A DNA stretch of 64,000 bases, from positions 124,001 through 188,000 of the forward strand of contig JAVEDP010000041.1 of assembly GCA_030841085.1 (NCBI GenBank), given 5' to 3'. The notes under the pieces are model-generated. The model was not told where the DNA came from, did no database searches, and saw nothing but the letters and a program-made list of their open reading frames with translations. The stretch comes from Pyrinomonadaceae bacterium (GTDB taxonomy: Bacteria > Acidobacteriota > Blastocatellia > Pyrinomonadales > Pyrinomonadaceae). Position numbers and translations under genes: made by a program. Position 1 is the first letter of the stretch. Each line of letters starts with the position of its first letter. Positions 20,871 through 30,462 of this stretch are shown here, one piece after another.

Positions 20871-22049
20871 ATGCCATTGAACGATTCAACCCCGCAAATT
20901 TCGCTCTCAGAACTGCTGCGCAAGCTGTCGGAACTGGGTGGTTCGGATTTGCACATCACCACCGGATCGGCGCCTCAAGTCCGCGTTGACGGACATCTGC
21001 GATCGCTGGAGGGCTATCGCGAGATGACTGCCGCCGATACTAAGCAGCTCGCCTATTCGGTGCTAACCGACGCTCAGAAACATCGTTTCGAAGAGAACCT
21101 CGAGCTTGATTTTTCTTTTGGTGTTAAGGGCCTCTCTCGCTTTCGCGCAAATCTTTTCAATCAGCGAGGCGCGGTCGGCTGCGTCTTTCGAGCCATTCCT
21201 TACGAGATAAAAGCATTCGAAGACCTCGGACTGCCGCCCGTCGTCAAGCAGCTTTGCGAGAAGCCGCGCGGCTTGATTCTGGTCACCGGACCTACCGGCT
21301 CGGGTAAATCAACCACGTTGGCCTCAATGATCGACAAGATCAATCGCGATCGGCACGAACATATCCTGACGATCGAAGACCCCATCGAATTTCTGCACAA
21401 TCACAAGAATTGTCTGGTGAACCAGCGGGAAGTCAATGCCGATACGCATGGTTTTGCAGCCGCCCTTCGCACTGCTCTTCGTCAGGATCCGGACATTGTC
21501 CTGGTCGGTGAAATGCGCGACCTGGAAACTATCGAGTCGGCGCTGCGCATCGCAGAAACCGGCCACTTGACACTGGCGACACTGCACACGAATTCAGCGG
21601 CATCAACCATCAATCGCATCATCGACGTGTTCCCGTCCGATCAACAATCACAGATTCGCGCCCAGCTTTCGCTGGTGCTTGAAGGCATTTTGTGCCAAGC
21701 GTTGCTGCCGCGGGCTGAAGGAACCGGTCGCGCCATGGCGCTCGAGATATTGGTTCCGAACACCGCCATCCGAAACCTGATTCGCGAAGACAAAGTCCAT
21801 CAGATCTATTCGATGATGCAAACCGGTCAGGACAAGTATGGTATGCAGACCTTTAATCAAGCGCTTGCGACTCTCTATCACAAGCGTGCGATAACGATGG
21901 ATACCGCCTTGCAGCGATCGTCCAACGTCGATGAGTTGAAAGAGCTGATTGAACGCGGGTCGGGACTCAATACCGGCAATGGAAACAAACCACATCCGAG
22001 TCCCTACGCGCAGGGTCGACCGATCGGATCTAGACCAGCGGTTAGATAA
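20871..22049 (+). CDS. pilT: Twitching motility ATPase
   Basis: GGSDLHITTGSAPQVRVDG, GPTGSGKSTTLASMID and LRQDPDIVLVGEMRDLETIESALRIAETGHLTLATLHTNSA. Confidence 0.96.
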   Translation: MPLNDSTPQISLSELLRKLSELGGSDLHITTGSAPQVRVDGHLRSLEGYREMTAADTKQLAYSVLTDAQKHRFEENLELDFSFGVKGLSRFRANLFNQRGAVGCVFRAIPYEIKAFEDLGLPPVVKQLCEKPRGLILVTGPTGSGKSTTLASMIDKINRDRHEHILTIEDPIEFLHNHKNCLVNQREVNADTHGFAAALRTALRQDPDIVLVGEMRDLETIESALRIAETGHLTLATLHTNSAASTINRIIDVFPSDQQSQIRAQLSLVLEGILCQALLPRAEGTGRAMALEILVPNTAIRNLIREDKVHQIYSMMQTGQDKYGMQTFNQALATLYHKRAITMDTALQRSSNVDELKELIERGSGLNTGNGNKPHPSPYAQGRPIGSRPAVR

Positions 22050-22075
22050 ACTGCCCTTTCTGGAGCTTCAACGCT

Positions 22076-23305
22076 ATGCCTACTTACGTATTTAAAGGCC
22101 GCAACAAATTAAACGAGATTATTGTCGGCGAACGAGTTGCCGACAACCGCGATGCGCTGCGACAGATCCTGCGTCGCGAGCAGGTAACGCTTACGTCCGT
22201 CAAGGAAAAAGGGCGCGAGATAGGAATTCCAAAGCTCGGCGGCCGCAAGAAAGTGAAGGCCAAGGATCTTGCGATCTTCACGCGTCAGTTTTCAGTGATG
22301 ATCGACGCCGGCCTGCCGCTGGTCCAGTGTCTGGAGATCCTGGCGCAACAGCAGGACAACAAATACTTTCAGCAGATCCTTCTGCAGGTGCGCCAGGATG
22401 TTGAGGAAGGTTCGACTTTGTCGGCCGCCATGGCGCGTCATCCGCGTGTTTTCGATCAACTGTACGCCAACATGGTGGAGGCTGGTGAAACAGGCGGTAT
22501 TCTCGACTTGATTCTGCAGCGCCTTTCGACGTTCATCGAAAAGATCGTCAAACTGAAACGCGACGTGATTTCCGCGATGATTTATCCGGCGGCGGTCATT
22601 CTTTTGGCGGTCGCGGCGGTGGCCGTAATTATGGTGGTAGTAATCCCGCAGTTTCAGAATATTTTCCTGGGTTTGTTGGGGCCCGGTGAACAACTTCCCT
22701 TGCCCACACGCATCGTCGTCGGCATTAGTAATTTTCTCGCCGGCTGGGGTGGGCTCGGCATATTGGTTAGCATTATCGCGTTCGTGATCGCGTTTCGCTT
22801 CTATTACAAGACCGCGAACGGACGCAAGATCATTGATCGCATCACTCTAAAGGTGCCAATTCTGGGAGACATCTTCCGCAAGATTGCAGTTGCGCGATTC
22901 TCTCGAACCTTATCGACGTTGCTTTCTTCCGGAGTGCCGATTCTTCAGTCGTTGGATATTACGGCCCGCACTGCTGGAAACGTGATCATCGAAGAAGCGA
23001 TTCACAGCGTGCGCATTGGCGTAGAGCGCGGTGAGAATTTTGTCGACCCGCTTAAGGCCACCGACGTGTTTCCGCACATGGTTGCGCAGATGGTAGGCAT
23101 CGGCGAGCAGACAGGCGCACTCGACGCGATGCTCGGAAAAATTGCAGACTTTTACGAACAGGAAGTTGATGCCGCAATTGCAAACCTGCTGACGCTAATG
23201 GAACCCCTGCTGATTGGTTTCCTGGGTGTTACGATTGGGTCAATCGTGATTGCGATGTATCTGCCGCTGTTCACGCTGATTGGTAAGCTGGCCACGGCCC
23301 ACTAA
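22076..23305 (+). CDS. pilC: Type II/IV secretion inner-membrane platform protein
   Basis: FTRQFSVMIDAGLPLVQCLEIL and FSRTLSTLLSSGVPILQSLDI. Confidence 0.95.
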   Translation: MPTYVFKGRNKLNEIIVGERVADNRDALRQILRREQVTLTSVKEKGREIGIPKLGGRKKVKAKDLAIFTRQFSVMIDAGLPLVQCLEILAQQQDNKYFQQILLQVRQDVEEGSTLSAAMARHPRVFDQLYANMVEAGETGGILDLILQRLSTFIEKIVKLKRDVISAMIYPAAVILLAVAAVAVIMVVVIPQFQNIFLGLLGPGEQLPLPTRIVVGISNFLAGWGGLGILVSIIAFVIAFRFYYKTANGRKIIDRITLKVPILGDIFRKIAVARFSRTLSTLLSSGVPILQSLDITARTAGNVIIEEAIHSVRIGVERGENFVDPLKATDVFPHMVAQMVGIGEQTGALDAMLGKIADFYEQEVDAAIANLLTLMEPLLIGFLGVTIGSIVIAMYLPLFTLIGKLATAH

Positions 23306-23338
23306 ATCCTTTAGCAGATCCTGTGTGTAGTCGTATTT

Positions 23339-23441
23339 AAAGTCGTGGACTTCGTATTAAAGTCGTGGACTTCGTAACAAAGTCCTGGACTAAACCACTC
23401 AGTGTTAAACGCCCGGTAGACAGTCCCCTGTAGTCTACCGG
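23339..23441. repeat. Three 20-nt period units (AAAGTCGTGGACTTCGTAwy) followed by a 9-bp hairpin
   Basis: Units at 23339, 23359 and 23379; then CCGGTAGAC...GTCTACCGG (23413-23441). Confidence 0.85.
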
Positions 23442-23774
23442 AACAACCCTTACGTGATTGACCTGTTGGATTAAAATCTGGAATGCGCTTTGAACCAATG
23501 CTCAAGGGAAAGCAAGGAGCGACCACAAAATCGTGTGGTGCATGCTTTCGTGAAGAACGCCCTTGAATTGTCACGACGCGGCTTTAAGGGCGAGAGAGCC
23601 GATCACAACATCTTGTGCTTTGATGCTCGAAAATTAGAGCTGCTACGAGCGCCGACTCAGAGCCGAGATAAAGGGCGTCCGATAATTTAGGATTATGTCC
23701 GCCGGTAACCGCTGCGATTCCGAATAACGAACCAGCACGCTAGCAAATTGTTACTCCAAATAAGACTCTTCAAG

Positions 23775-24203
23775 CTACTTCGTTTTTGTCTGTTCTCTGA
23801 CAAATTGCATCAACTCAGCTATATCGTCCTTCAACTTAGCATCGCGCACTTGTTCCTCTAGCTGTGCTAGAAGAGGCAAAGTAACTTTAGGTTTTCTGTA
23901 CGCTGCCGGGGTTAACTTCGGGTAAAGGAAAGAAGACCGAATGATCGGCAGAAACTTCCTGATGTTTTGAGGGTCTTTCAGCTCTTCTTGGGTGAAAATT
24001 TTGAGCAGTGCTGCCGCGGCTCTATCCCCTAACCTGTTATCTTGTTTCTCCGAAAACCCGCTAGAGAAGCTGCTCGGCTGCTGCAACAAGGTCTTGACGG
24101 CCCGCACAGAAGGATCGTCATCGTTTCTCATAACGATCTTGCTCTGTGCGAAACCGCCAGAGTAACAGACTAGAATGCAGGAGATGGCCACGCACAGCCT
24201 CAT
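23775..24203 (-). CDS. Secreted hypothetical protein
   Basis: MRLCVAISCILVCYSGGFAQ signal peptide; internal ATG at 24203 chosen as start. Confidence 0.6.
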   Translation of the reverse strand: MRLCVAISCILVCYSGGFAQSKIVMRNDDDPSVRAVKTLLQQPSSFSSGFSEKQDNRLGDRAAAALLKIFTQEELKDPQNIRKFLPIIRSSFLYPKLTPAAYRKPKVTLPLLAQLEEQVRDAKLKDDIAELMQFVREQTKTK

Positions 24204-24222
24204 AATACTTATCACCCCTTCG

Positions 24223-24657
24223 TTACTGCCTGCTCGTCTGGATATCCGAGCCATTGCTAATAGTCCCCGCCCCCTCAGCAGATGAAGACACCGTAACACT
24301 GTTAGCCCGTACAGTAAATCGCTTGCTGCCAACAAGGATCGAGATGCTCTGGTTGAATGTGTAGGTGAAGGGGCCGCCGGCACATGCGCCGTATGGAGCA
24401 TCAAAGAACTGCCCGCTCGCATTTGTGGTCCGAGAGGTCTGAGAGTTTCTGGAGGGCCCCATGTCGCTCCAATTCGGCACGGGGTCTCCTTGTGACGTTC
24501 CATTAAACGTCGTGCCCGTGACCTTCTCCTGGGGCTTCATGTTGCCCTTATTAATAGGTTGACCGTTCGTGTCGTTGACCTGATATTTCACGGCGACTTT
24601 GATGCCGTAGTCCTGCCCGGGAGTACAGCCGTCGTTATTACCGGTTCCGGTCGGCAA
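24223..24657 (-). CDS. Hypothetical protein, possibly 5'-truncated
   Basis: Open ORF with low-complexity extracellular-like composition, but no convincing start or signal peptide. Confidence 0.45.
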   Translation of the reverse strand: MPTGTGNNDGCTPGQDYGIKVAVKYQVNDTNGQPINKGNMKPQEKVTGTTFNGTSQGDPVPNWSDMGPSRNSQTSRTTNASGQFFDAPYGACAGGPFTYTFNQSISILVGSKRFTVRANSVTVSSSAEGAGTISNGSDIQTSRQ

Positions 24658-24844
24658 CGCAGTTACCGACAGTACCGTCAGAGAACCAGATAACCTGCCA
24701 AGGGTTAGGGAAACTTCAGGAAGAAATTGTAAATAGACTCCGCTTCAGTATCTACGCCTGCGCCTGGGTTAGAGCAAAGCGCGGGGCACTTCCCTTGGAC
24801 CCCATCTCCTAGAGAGGGCACAGTTCTCGAACGCTGGAGCGCAC

Positions 24845-24955
24845 AACTAAGCAAGTTTGAAGCAAACCTTAGTTAACGGACGTCTAGTCCGAGACTTTAA
24901 TTCAACACAACATCCTGATTACTTTGGGGAGACTCGATCGAGTCTCCCTTTTTCT
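24845..24955 (+). ncRNA. Candidate small RNA with strong hairpin and terminator
   Basis: AACTAAGcaaGTTTGaagCAAACCTTAGTT hairpin (24845-24874), then GGGAGACTCGATCGAGTCTCCC + T-rich tract. Confidence 0.4.
24927..24953 (+). terminator. Rho-independent terminator (perfect 22-nt palindrome plus T-tract)
   Basis: GGGAGACTCGATCGAGTCTCCCTTTTT. Confidence 0.8.
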
Positions 24956-24984
24956 TTTGGCTTGGGTCTTCGCAATCACACCGG

Positions 24985-25051
24985 AGTTCAGAGTCCAAGC
25001 TTTAGCTTGCTCTGCCGGCAAGTACGCCGCCTAATGGTTGTATTCTTAACT
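24985..25051. repeat. Dispersed cloverleaf-like inverted repeat, copy 3 (degenerate right arm)
   Basis: AGTTCAGAGTCCAAGCTTTAGCTTGC ... AATGGTTGTATTCTTAACTT. Confidence 0.7.
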
Positions 25052-25121
25052 TTTTGTGCTTGCCGCTTCAGGGAAAAACGTTGTCCGCTCGATCAGCGCT
25101 CTGTGATAGGCTTTCCGCCCA

Positions 25122-26774
25122 GTGGAAATTCCGGAAGAGAGAACGGCAAGAAAGACTTCGTTAGGCCGCAAATTATGGTGGCTGATTTTTGGGCGTCTGG
25201 CCGTCGCGATAGCTCTCGTGCTGGCCCGCATAATTTGGATCTCCGGGCGCAGTGACGCGGCCTGGACCGAGATACTGCCGGCGCTGCTGATCGTGTTCGG
25301 ACTGACGCTGGTCTACTCGTTGGCCCATCGAATTTCGCGCACGCTTCCTTTCCAGGCCCGTTTGCAATTTGCCGTGGATATTCTGTTGGTCACTTGGCTC
25401 AACTGGACCACGGACGTCATTCATTCTCCTTACATCGCCCTTTACATCGTTATCATCGCTGCTTCCAGTTTGTTTCTTGGTCCACGAGACTCAATCATCA
25501 CTTCGGTTGGTTGCACAGTCGCTTTTACAGCCAGTGGGCTCGCCGTACTTGCCGGGTACGGCACGCATTCCGCGCGGACGGTGCTGGAGGTGGGCACTTC
25601 CCAAACGGCCCAGACTATAGGCCTGTTTGATTTGGCGTTTCTGGTGGTGGGCTTGCTTTCGGCCCGCTTGGCTGAACGTCAGTCGCGTTCCGACGTGCGC
25701 CTGATTGCCGCGACGCAGTCCCTTGCCAGTCTGCGCGCGCTGCACGAAAGAATTGTGGAGTCAATTAGATCCGGCCTGGTCACGACCGATCTCGAAGGGC
25801 ACATTTATACCTTTAATGCCGCGGCTGAGGAGATCACCGGTTACAAGCAAATGGATGTTCGCGGTCAGGATGCCTCCATCTTCTTTGGCGAAATCAAGGA
25901 AATCATTGCCAGTTCGCTCGACATTCACAGCACACAGGCCAGCCCTCGGTTTGAGGCGGACTGCCTAACGGCTGATGGTCTGCGATTGCGACTGGGTTTT
26001 ACGATCTCGCCGCTTTTTTCCGAGGCGGGCGATACGACGGGCACAGTTATTACGTTTCAGGATCTCACGCAGATTCGCGCGCTTGAAGAGACTTCGCGCC
26101 GCCAGGACCGTTTGGCTGCGATCGGTCGTATGGCGGCGTCGATAGCTCACGAAATTCGGAATCCGTTGGCGGCGATGCGCGGTTCCATTCAGATGTTGCG
26201 CGCCGATATGGCGGGCGACTCTTCGCAAACGGAGCTGATGGAAATTATTTTGCGCGAGTCTGATCGCCTCAACCGGATCATCAGCGATTTTCTAAGCTAT
26301 GCGCGTCCGCGTTCAATAATTCAAACGAGCGTCAACGTTGGAGAGTTGCTACAACAAACGTTCATGCTGTTGCGTCACAGCGCCGAGATCAGCCCGGGCC
26401 ATTCGATCGAAGAACAAGTGCCGGCCAACCCGGCGCTGGTGAATGCTGATTCCGAACAGTTGCAACAGGTCTTCTGGAATCTTTCCCGCAATGCGCTTCA
26501 GGCAATGCCGGCGGGCGGCACGTTACGCGCCACCGTCCACGAAAATTCCAACGAGCGGATGCGGATTACTTTTTCCGACACCGGGCGTGGCATGGCGCCC
26601 GAACAGGTAGAACATCTTTTTGAGCCGTTTTCTTCAACTACGGGAGGCACCGGGCTGGGTCTTTCAATCGTTTATCAAATCATTCGCGATCATGGTGGTA
26701 CAATCAACGTCCGTAGTCGCGAAGGACATGGGACGACAATAACAATTGAACTTCCGGCAAGCGAGAGCGCTTAA
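25122..26774 (+). CDS. pilS: Membrane sensor histidine kinase, PilS-like; GTG start
   Basis: Multi-TM N-terminus, PAS domain, ASIAHEIRNPLAAMRGSIQML H-box, FSDTGRGMAPEQ and GTGLGLSIVYQI. Confidence 0.88.
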   Translation: MEIPEERTARKTSLGRKLWWLIFGRLAVAIALVLARIIWISGRSDAAWTEILPALLIVFGLTLVYSLAHRISRTLPFQARLQFAVDILLVTWLNWTTDVIHSPYIALYIVIIAASSLFLGPRDSIITSVGCTVAFTASGLAVLAGYGTHSARTVLEVGTSQTAQTIGLFDLAFLVVGLLSARLAERQSRSDVRLIAATQSLASLRALHERIVESIRSGLVTTDLEGHIYTFNAAAEEITGYKQMDVRGQDASIFFGEIKEIIASSLDIHSTQASPRFEADCLTADGLRLRLGFTISPLFSEAGDTTGTVITFQDLTQIRALEETSRRQDRLAAIGRMAASIAHEIRNPLAAMRGSIQMLRADMAGDSSQTELMEIILRESDRLNRIISDFLSYARPRSIIQTSVNVGELLQQTFMLLRHSAEISPGHSIEEQVPANPALVNADSEQLQQVFWNLSRNALQAMPAGGTLRATVHENSNERMRITFSDTGRGMAPEQVEHLFEPFSSTTGGTGLGLSIVYQIIRDHGGTINVRSREGHGTTITIELPASESA

Positions 26775-26828
26775 AGCCGCGCACTTCGTCTTAGTTTTTT
26801 CTGATTTCTGATATCTATCTTTCAAGCA

Positions 26829-28343
26829 ATGGGTAACCTATTAATAGTCGACGATGAACTGGGCATGCGGCAATTCTTGACGCATCTCTTCCAGCGCGAA
26901 GGCCATGTCGTGCGAGCTGCCGAGAACGGAAAGCAGGCGATGGAACTGCTGCGTGCGACGCCTTCGGATCTTGTCATTTCTGACGTGCGCATGCCGGACA
27001 TGAACGGCATTGAGTTACTGCGCTCGGCCCGTGAGCTTTTTCCGCACATCGAAGTGGTCCTGATGACGGCCTTTGCCAACGTCGACACTGCTCGCGAAGC
27101 CTTTCTGCTAGGCGCTTATGACTTTGTGCAAAAGCCTTTTGACAACGAAGTGTTGAAGGAAACGGTCACGCGCGCCCTGCAGAAAGTTTCGCTGGTCAAG
27201 GAAAAAGAAGCGCTGCTTGAGGAGAACAAAGTTCTGATTCAAGGACAGCGCACGCGCGGCAAGCTCAACAACATCATCGGGAGTTCTCCAAAAATGCAGG
27301 CGCTCTACCAGATGATTGAGACAGTTGCACAAGTGGGTTCGACGGTCCTGGTTACCGGCGAATCGGGGACCGGAAAAGAACTTGTTGCTCGGGCAATCCA
27401 CGACCTCAGCCCGCGAGCCGAGAAGCCTTTCGTTTCGATCAACTGCGGCGCCTTTACTGAAACTCTGCTCGAGTCAGAACTATTTGGTTATGTGAAAGGC
27501 TCGTTCACCGGAGCAAACACTAATCGTAAAGGACTTTTCGAGGCCGCCAACACCGGCACTATTTTCCTCGACGAGATTGGCGAAATGTCCCAGGCGATGC
27601 AGGTCAAATTGCTGCGCGTGCTACAAGAAAGAAAGTTAAGGCCGGTTGGCGCGACCGAGGAAACCACCGTTGACACACGTGTGATCGCGGCAACGAATCG
27701 CGATCTCGGCAGCATGGTCAAGGATGGAACATTTCGGGAAGACCTCTTTTACCGCATTTCGGTTATCCCAATTGAGCTGCCGGCGTTGCGCGAAAGGTCC
27801 GAAGATATTCCTGTGCTCGCTCAACACTTCATCGAAAAATTTTGTGCGGGCTCGGGACGCCAGTTATCGATAAGTGATAATGCGGTTCGTTTGCTCGAGA
27901 CTTACATCTGGCCTGGGAACGTTCGCGAATTGGAACACGCGATAGAACGAGCGGTAGCGCTCGAGACAACCGACTCGATTCAATCAGAGCGCCTGCCGGA
28001 AAAAATTTCGAACTACAATCCTTATCGCATCGCTGAGAGTTTTGAATTTCCCGAGGAGGGCGTAAACCTCACGGCCCATTTGGACCAGCTTGAGAAGACC
28101 TATGTTCTCGAGGCACTACGCCGCAAAGTTGGGAACCAAACTAACGCCGCCGAACTGCTTGGCCTTTCGGTTCGGTCGTTGCGGCATTTACTCGACAAGC
28201 ACGACATCCGAGCACTGACGGCCCAGATGCGCGACGAACGCCGGAACTCTGATTCAATCCCACGCCGCCGCTCCTCCGACCCCGCGCCACGTCGCCGCGA
28301 AGATGACGAATCCGAATTTGCAGCAAGCGCCGGCGAACCTTGA
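26829..28343 (+). CDS. pilR: Sigma54-dependent NtrC-family response regulator, PilR-like
   Basis: Receiver LLIVDDELGMRQFL; GESGTGKELVARAIH; ESELFGYVKGSFTGA; Fis-type HTH. Confidence 0.93.
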   Translation: MGNLLIVDDELGMRQFLTHLFQREGHVVRAAENGKQAMELLRATPSDLVISDVRMPDMNGIELLRSARELFPHIEVVLMTAFANVDTAREAFLLGAYDFVQKPFDNEVLKETVTRALQKVSLVKEKEALLEENKVLIQGQRTRGKLNNIIGSSPKMQALYQMIETVAQVGSTVLVTGESGTGKELVARAIHDLSPRAEKPFVSINCGAFTETLLESELFGYVKGSFTGANTNRKGLFEAANTGTIFLDEIGEMSQAMQVKLLRVLQERKLRPVGATEETTVDTRVIAATNRDLGSMVKDGTFREDLFYRISVIPIELPALRERSEDIPVLAQHFIEKFCAGSGRQLSISDNAVRLLETYIWPGNVRELEHAIERAVALETTDSIQSERLPEKISNYNPYRIAESFEFPEEGVNLTAHLDQLEKTYVLEALRRKVGNQTNAAELLGLSVRSLRHLLDKHDIRALTAQMRDERRNSDSIPRRRSSDPAPRRREDDESEFAASAGEP

Positions 28344-28710
28344 TGTCGTGTACCTGAATTTTCCAAAACCATCACCTCAACATAACCACCGCTAATCGTC
28401 TTCAGTTACTGCCGCAGTCACTTTTCCAGCAGATCGCGAATGCCAACGCTCGAAACTGATTAAAACGGAAAAATGATTTCTGGACTATCGCCACAGCCAG
28501 AGGATATAGCCTGCCCCTTGTCCTTCTTGCAGAGTTAAAAACCGAAGAATGGTTTGGGAAGAATGTCAGGGCGCGGCACCCGCTGCAATTGCCGAAAATC
28601 GTCATGCGTTCGTTGCCGGATTTTGTCACTCGCGCAGTTGGAGGCCCGCCCGTAAGGTTACAAATTCCGCAAATGCTTAACAATTCAAGTTATTTCCGCG
28701 AGTTTAATCG

Positions 28711-28726
28711 TGGCATGCTTTTTGTT
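28711..28726 (+). promoter_or_regulatory. Candidate sigma54 (-24/-12) promoter of pilin 1
   Basis: TGGCATGCTTTTTGTT against consensus TGGCACGN4TTGCW. Confidence 0.65.
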
Positions 28727-28836
28727 AAGAGATCCCCGACACTTCGCGCTCTGCGCGGCACGAACATCGTGATGACGAGGGCCGTTGGCGCGAGAAACCC
28801 TAATCACTTTCTCTCTTAAGGAGCACGAACAAAGAA

Positions 28837-29301
28837 ATGAATACGAACAAACGCCAAGAAGGCTTCTCACTGATTGAGTTGCTCATCGTCGTCGCGATTA
28901 TCGGTATTATCGCCGCCATCGCCATCCCCAACCTGCTCGCTTCCAAGCGCGCCGCCAACGAAGGTTCGGCCGTCGCGTCTGTCCGCACTCTCACCAGCTC
29001 CGAAGCTACCTACCAATCCACCACCGGCGCCGGCTCGTATAGTGACCTTGCCGGTCTTAAAGCCGCGGGCCTTATTGACACCGCCTTAGCGAACAGCGGT
29101 GCCACACCGAAAAGCGGCTACAACTTCGGGGCCACCCCTGCCACCGGAGATTACCTGGTGACGGCAACAGCGGCAACGTTCTCAGGCATGGCGGCTACAG
29201 GTACGCGGGACTTCGCATCTGACGCCACCGGCATGATTACCTTCACCCCGGCTGACGGGAATCCTAATGCTAACAACAGTGGAACCGCAATTGGAAACTA
29301 G
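28837..29301 (+). CDS. pilA: Type IV pilin / pseudopilin, copy 1
   Basis: KRQEG|FSLIELLIVVAIIGIIAAIAIPNLL prepilin signature. Confidence 0.95.
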   Translation: MNTNKRQEGFSLIELLIVVAIIGIIAAIAIPNLLASKRAANEGSAVASVRTLTSSEATYQSTTGAGSYSDLAGLKAAGLIDTALANSGATPKSGYNFGATPATGDYLVTATAATFSGMAATGTRDFASDATGMITFTPADGNPNANNSGTAIGN

Positions 29302-29332
29302 CTGAAACTCCGATTGTTTTACTCTCTTCACA

Positions 29333-29372
29333 GGGGGCGCAGAGCATAACGCTCTCGCCCCCTTTTCTTTTT
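29333..29372 (+). terminator. Rho-independent terminator of pilin 1
   Basis: GGGGGCGCAGAGCATAACGCTCTCGCCCCCTTTTCTTTTT. Confidence 0.92.
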
Positions 29373-29626
29373 ATGCAAAAGGACGTTTTCTCACTCATTG
29401 AGGGCGCAGGCTAAGTGGGTGCCCTCTTGCTTTGTACGTTGCCGACCTCGCCATGCTTTGAACATGTGGATCCACGACTAGTGTTCCACCACGAGTGTTT
29501 GCCCCTCTGCCCTTTCGCGTCACTGGTGAACTGCCATCCTTTGTCAGTTAATCCATTGCCGAGTCTTTCTGCAACTTGAACCTGCCTAAAAGCCCAAGAA
29601 AACGAACTGTTGCAAAGCGTCTTGAG

Positions 29627-29642
29627 TGGCACGCCCTTTGTT
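29627..29642 (+). promoter_or_regulatory. Candidate sigma54 (-24/-12) promoter of pilin 2
   Basis: TGGCACGCCCTTTGTT; exact -24 half and TTG in the -12 half. Confidence 0.7.
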
Positions 29643-29752
29643 ATTAGAACCGCGACACTTCGCGCTCTGCGCGGCACGAACATCGTGATGACGAGGGCCG
29701 TTGGCGCGAGAAACCCTAACCACTTTCTCTCTTAAGGAGCACGAATAAAGAA

Positions 29753-30217
29753 ATGAATACGAACAAACGCCAAGAAGGCTTCTCACTGATTGAGTTGCTC
29801 ATCGTCGTCGCGATCATCGGTATTATCGCCGCCATCGCCATCCCCAACCTGCTCGCTTCCAAGCGCGCCGCCAACGAAGGTTCGGCCGTCGCGTCTGTCC
29901 GCACTCTCACCAGCTCCGAAGCCACCTACCAAGCCACCACCGGCGCAGGCGCCTATGGTGACCTCGCAGGCCTTAAAGCCGCGGGCCTTATTGACTCTGC
30001 CTTAGCGAACAGCGGTACCACCGCGAAGAGTGGCTACAAATTCGTTGCCACGCCGGGTACTGGGGATTACCTCGTAACGGCCACAGCGGCAACGTTCTCA
30101 GGCTTGGCTGCTACAGGTACGCGGGACTTCGCATCTGACGCCACCGGCATGATTACTTACACAGCGGCTGATGGGGCTGCTAATGCTAACAACAATGGAA
30201 CCGCCATCGGCAACTAG
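29753..30217 (+). CDS. pilA: Type IV pilin / pseudopilin, copy 2
   Basis: N-terminal half identical to copy 1, same length (154 aa), substitutions in the C-terminal half. Confidence 0.95.
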   Translation: MNTNKRQEGFSLIELLIVVAIIGIIAAIAIPNLLASKRAANEGSAVASVRTLTSSEATYQATTGAGAYGDLAGLKAAGLIDSALANSGTTAKSGYKFVATPGTGDYLVTATAATFSGLAATGTRDFASDATGMITYTAADGAANANNNGTAIGN

Positions 30218-30247
30218 TTAATTCAGACTAGTTCCCACCTTCTTCAC

Positions 30248-30287
30248 AGAGGGCGCAGAGCGTAACGCTCTCGCCCTCTTTTTATTT
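30248..30287 (+). terminator. Rho-independent terminator of pilin 2
   Basis: AGAGGGCGCAGAGCGTAACGCTCTCGCCCTCTTTTTATTTTG. Confidence 0.92.
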
Positions 30288-30462
30288 TGTTCTTCTGATT
30301 CTTGAATTTTCAAGCCGCGAATTCAGTACTTCATCGCTGAAGCGTTTAGCCACTGAACTTCTAAAAACAAATCCACGTCGGTTGGGTTCTACTGTGGTAT
30401 TTTTGTGCGCGTTGTTCCGGGATTCTCAGATCTCAAAACCTAACTACTTGCTGAAACCAAAT

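Noticed and set aside
23339-23441. Rho-independent terminator for pilC
   Set aside because: The hairpin CCGGTAGAC...GTCTACCGG lacks a following T-tract.
24223-24657. Functional secreted protein at 24223-24657
   Set aside because: Not rejected as an ORF, but a confident call was withheld: no good start codon or signal peptide; could be truncated.
28685-29786. Conserved small reverse-strand ORFs (28685-28870, 29586-29786) in front of both pilins
   Set aside because: Their similarity follows from the duplicated pilin leader; no independent coding evidence.
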